6,979 bases of DNA from Desulfobacteraceae bacterium (GTDB taxonomy: Bacteria > Desulfobacterota > Desulfobacteria > Desulfobacterales > Desulfobacteraceae), in assembly GCA_011390435.1 (NCBI GenBank), contig JAABSK010000146.1, forward strand, positions 1 through 6,979, in the 5' to 3' direction. Within the stretch, counting starts at the first letter, position 1. Each line of letters begins with the position of its first letter. The translations under genes were made by a program, and so were the position numbers. The notes under the pieces were generated by a model. That model was not told where the DNA came from and searched no databases. It worked only from the letters and a program-made list of their open reading frames with translations. Positions 6,587 to 6,979 of the stretch are shown piece by piece.

Positions 6587-6979
6587 TCATTTTGTGGCAT
6601 CCGCCCCCTTGCCGGCAAAGAGCTTTGGGATGATCTGCTCTTCAAGGACACTGAAGGCTTCGGGGTCGCGGAAAAAATTGGTCACACCGATCAGCATGTC
6701 GCGAAACAGGGCATCCACCTCTTCGGTCTTCTGCTGGATGAACTTGACGTAGCCTTCCATGGTTTCGAGCTGGTGCACGGCCATGCGCCATTCGATGCTG
6801 CGTTGGATGGTCGCGAGCTTGTACTGGGAAAAGTCGTGACCGGTCTGGGCGCGCACCAGGACAAAGATCTTCTTGAGCACGCTCTCGGTTCTGGGGGGCA
6901 CCGTGGCGGGCAGGGGCGGCTTGCCGGAGGCATGGGCTGTGTAGGCGATGATCTGGGCAGGCATCTCGGCAGGCGGCAA
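6587..6979 (-). pseudogene. Truncated CheB/CheR-type chemotaxis methyltransferase fragment (5' part outside window)
   Basis: An open frame enters from the right edge and stops after about 130 visible residues. It begins with PAEMPAQIIAYTAHA, the sort of tail and linker found after the CheB methylesterase domain in CheB/CheR fusions. Then comes a CheR N-terminal helical domain (about 34-115) with FVLVRAQTGHDFSQYK, the RSIEWRM basic stretch and VTNFFRDPEAF, the best-known CheR signature. Normal proteins continue after this point (here GKGADAT) into the SAM-binding core with a Gly-rich GCSTGEE-type motif. Here the frame ends at once with TGA, and none of the three downstream minus-strand frames supplies that motif. 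The methyltransferase domain is therefore absent, and a deletion or rearrangement is more likely than a single frameshift. GC, counted by hand per 60-base line, is 55-72% here against 40% in the adjacent spacer line. The intact upstream part might still make a CheB-like product. Confidence 0.75.

Noticed and set aside
6405..6590. 61-residue minus-strand frame in the spacer, overlapping the deacetylase start
   Set aside because: It starts at the CheR breakpoint, lacks a recognisable domain or Shine-Dalgarno, and overlaps the deacetylase by 16 nt in another frame. It is probably chance, though a tiny leader peptide cannot be fully excluded.

Overview
The window holds one convergent-free block of minus-strand genes, read from right to left. 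Five of its seven genes encode a complete-looking tripartite export machine of the DevBCA/HgdD type. Gene style, moderate GC and the DevC-like permeases in a non-cyanobacterial setting suggest a Gram-negative bacterium, possibly a Desulfobacterota (delta-proteobacterial) sulfate reducer. The taxonomic guess is weak; the Gram-negative assignment is firm, because an outer-membrane efflux protein and a periplasmic adaptor are present.

Right edge (6587-6979): a fragment of a CheB/CheR-type fusion. It keeps the tail of the CheB methylesterase and the N-terminal CheR domain, but stops before the SAM-binding methyltransferase core. The open frame ends abruptly at 6587 and no continuation is visible in any frame, so this looks like a broken gene at a rearrangement junction. 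Next comes a 166-bp AT-richer spacer (6421-6586) with an inverted repeat at the junction and a possible extended -10 promoter.

Main operon (6420 to <1): a cytoplasmic CE4/NodB-type polysaccharide deacetylase (6420-5593); a TolC-like outer-membrane channel (5564-3936); a HlyD/DevB-type periplasmic adaptor (3911-2913); two different DevC/FtsX-type permeases in tandem (2916-1780 and 1783-635); and a DevA-type ABC ATPase (613 to beyond the left edge). Gaps are 28, 24 and 21 bp, and both permease junctions overlap, so one transcript is likely. The ATPase uses a TTG start behind a strong GGAGG.

How the parts fit: the ATPase and the two permeases would form a mechanotransmission-type ABC pump in the inner membrane. 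The adaptor would bridge to the TolC-like channel and send a substrate across the envelope. In cyanobacteria the related DevBCA-HgdD system exports heterocyst glycolipid. The co-encoded deacetylase suggests, by inference only, that the substrate here carries an N-acetylated sugar or is modified by deacetylation before export. The most distinctive non-coding feature is a long, nearly perfect inverted repeat exactly at the stop/start overlap of the two permease genes. In the mRNA it would fold over the second permease's start codon and SD-like sequence. No intergenic stretch longer than 300 bases is present.
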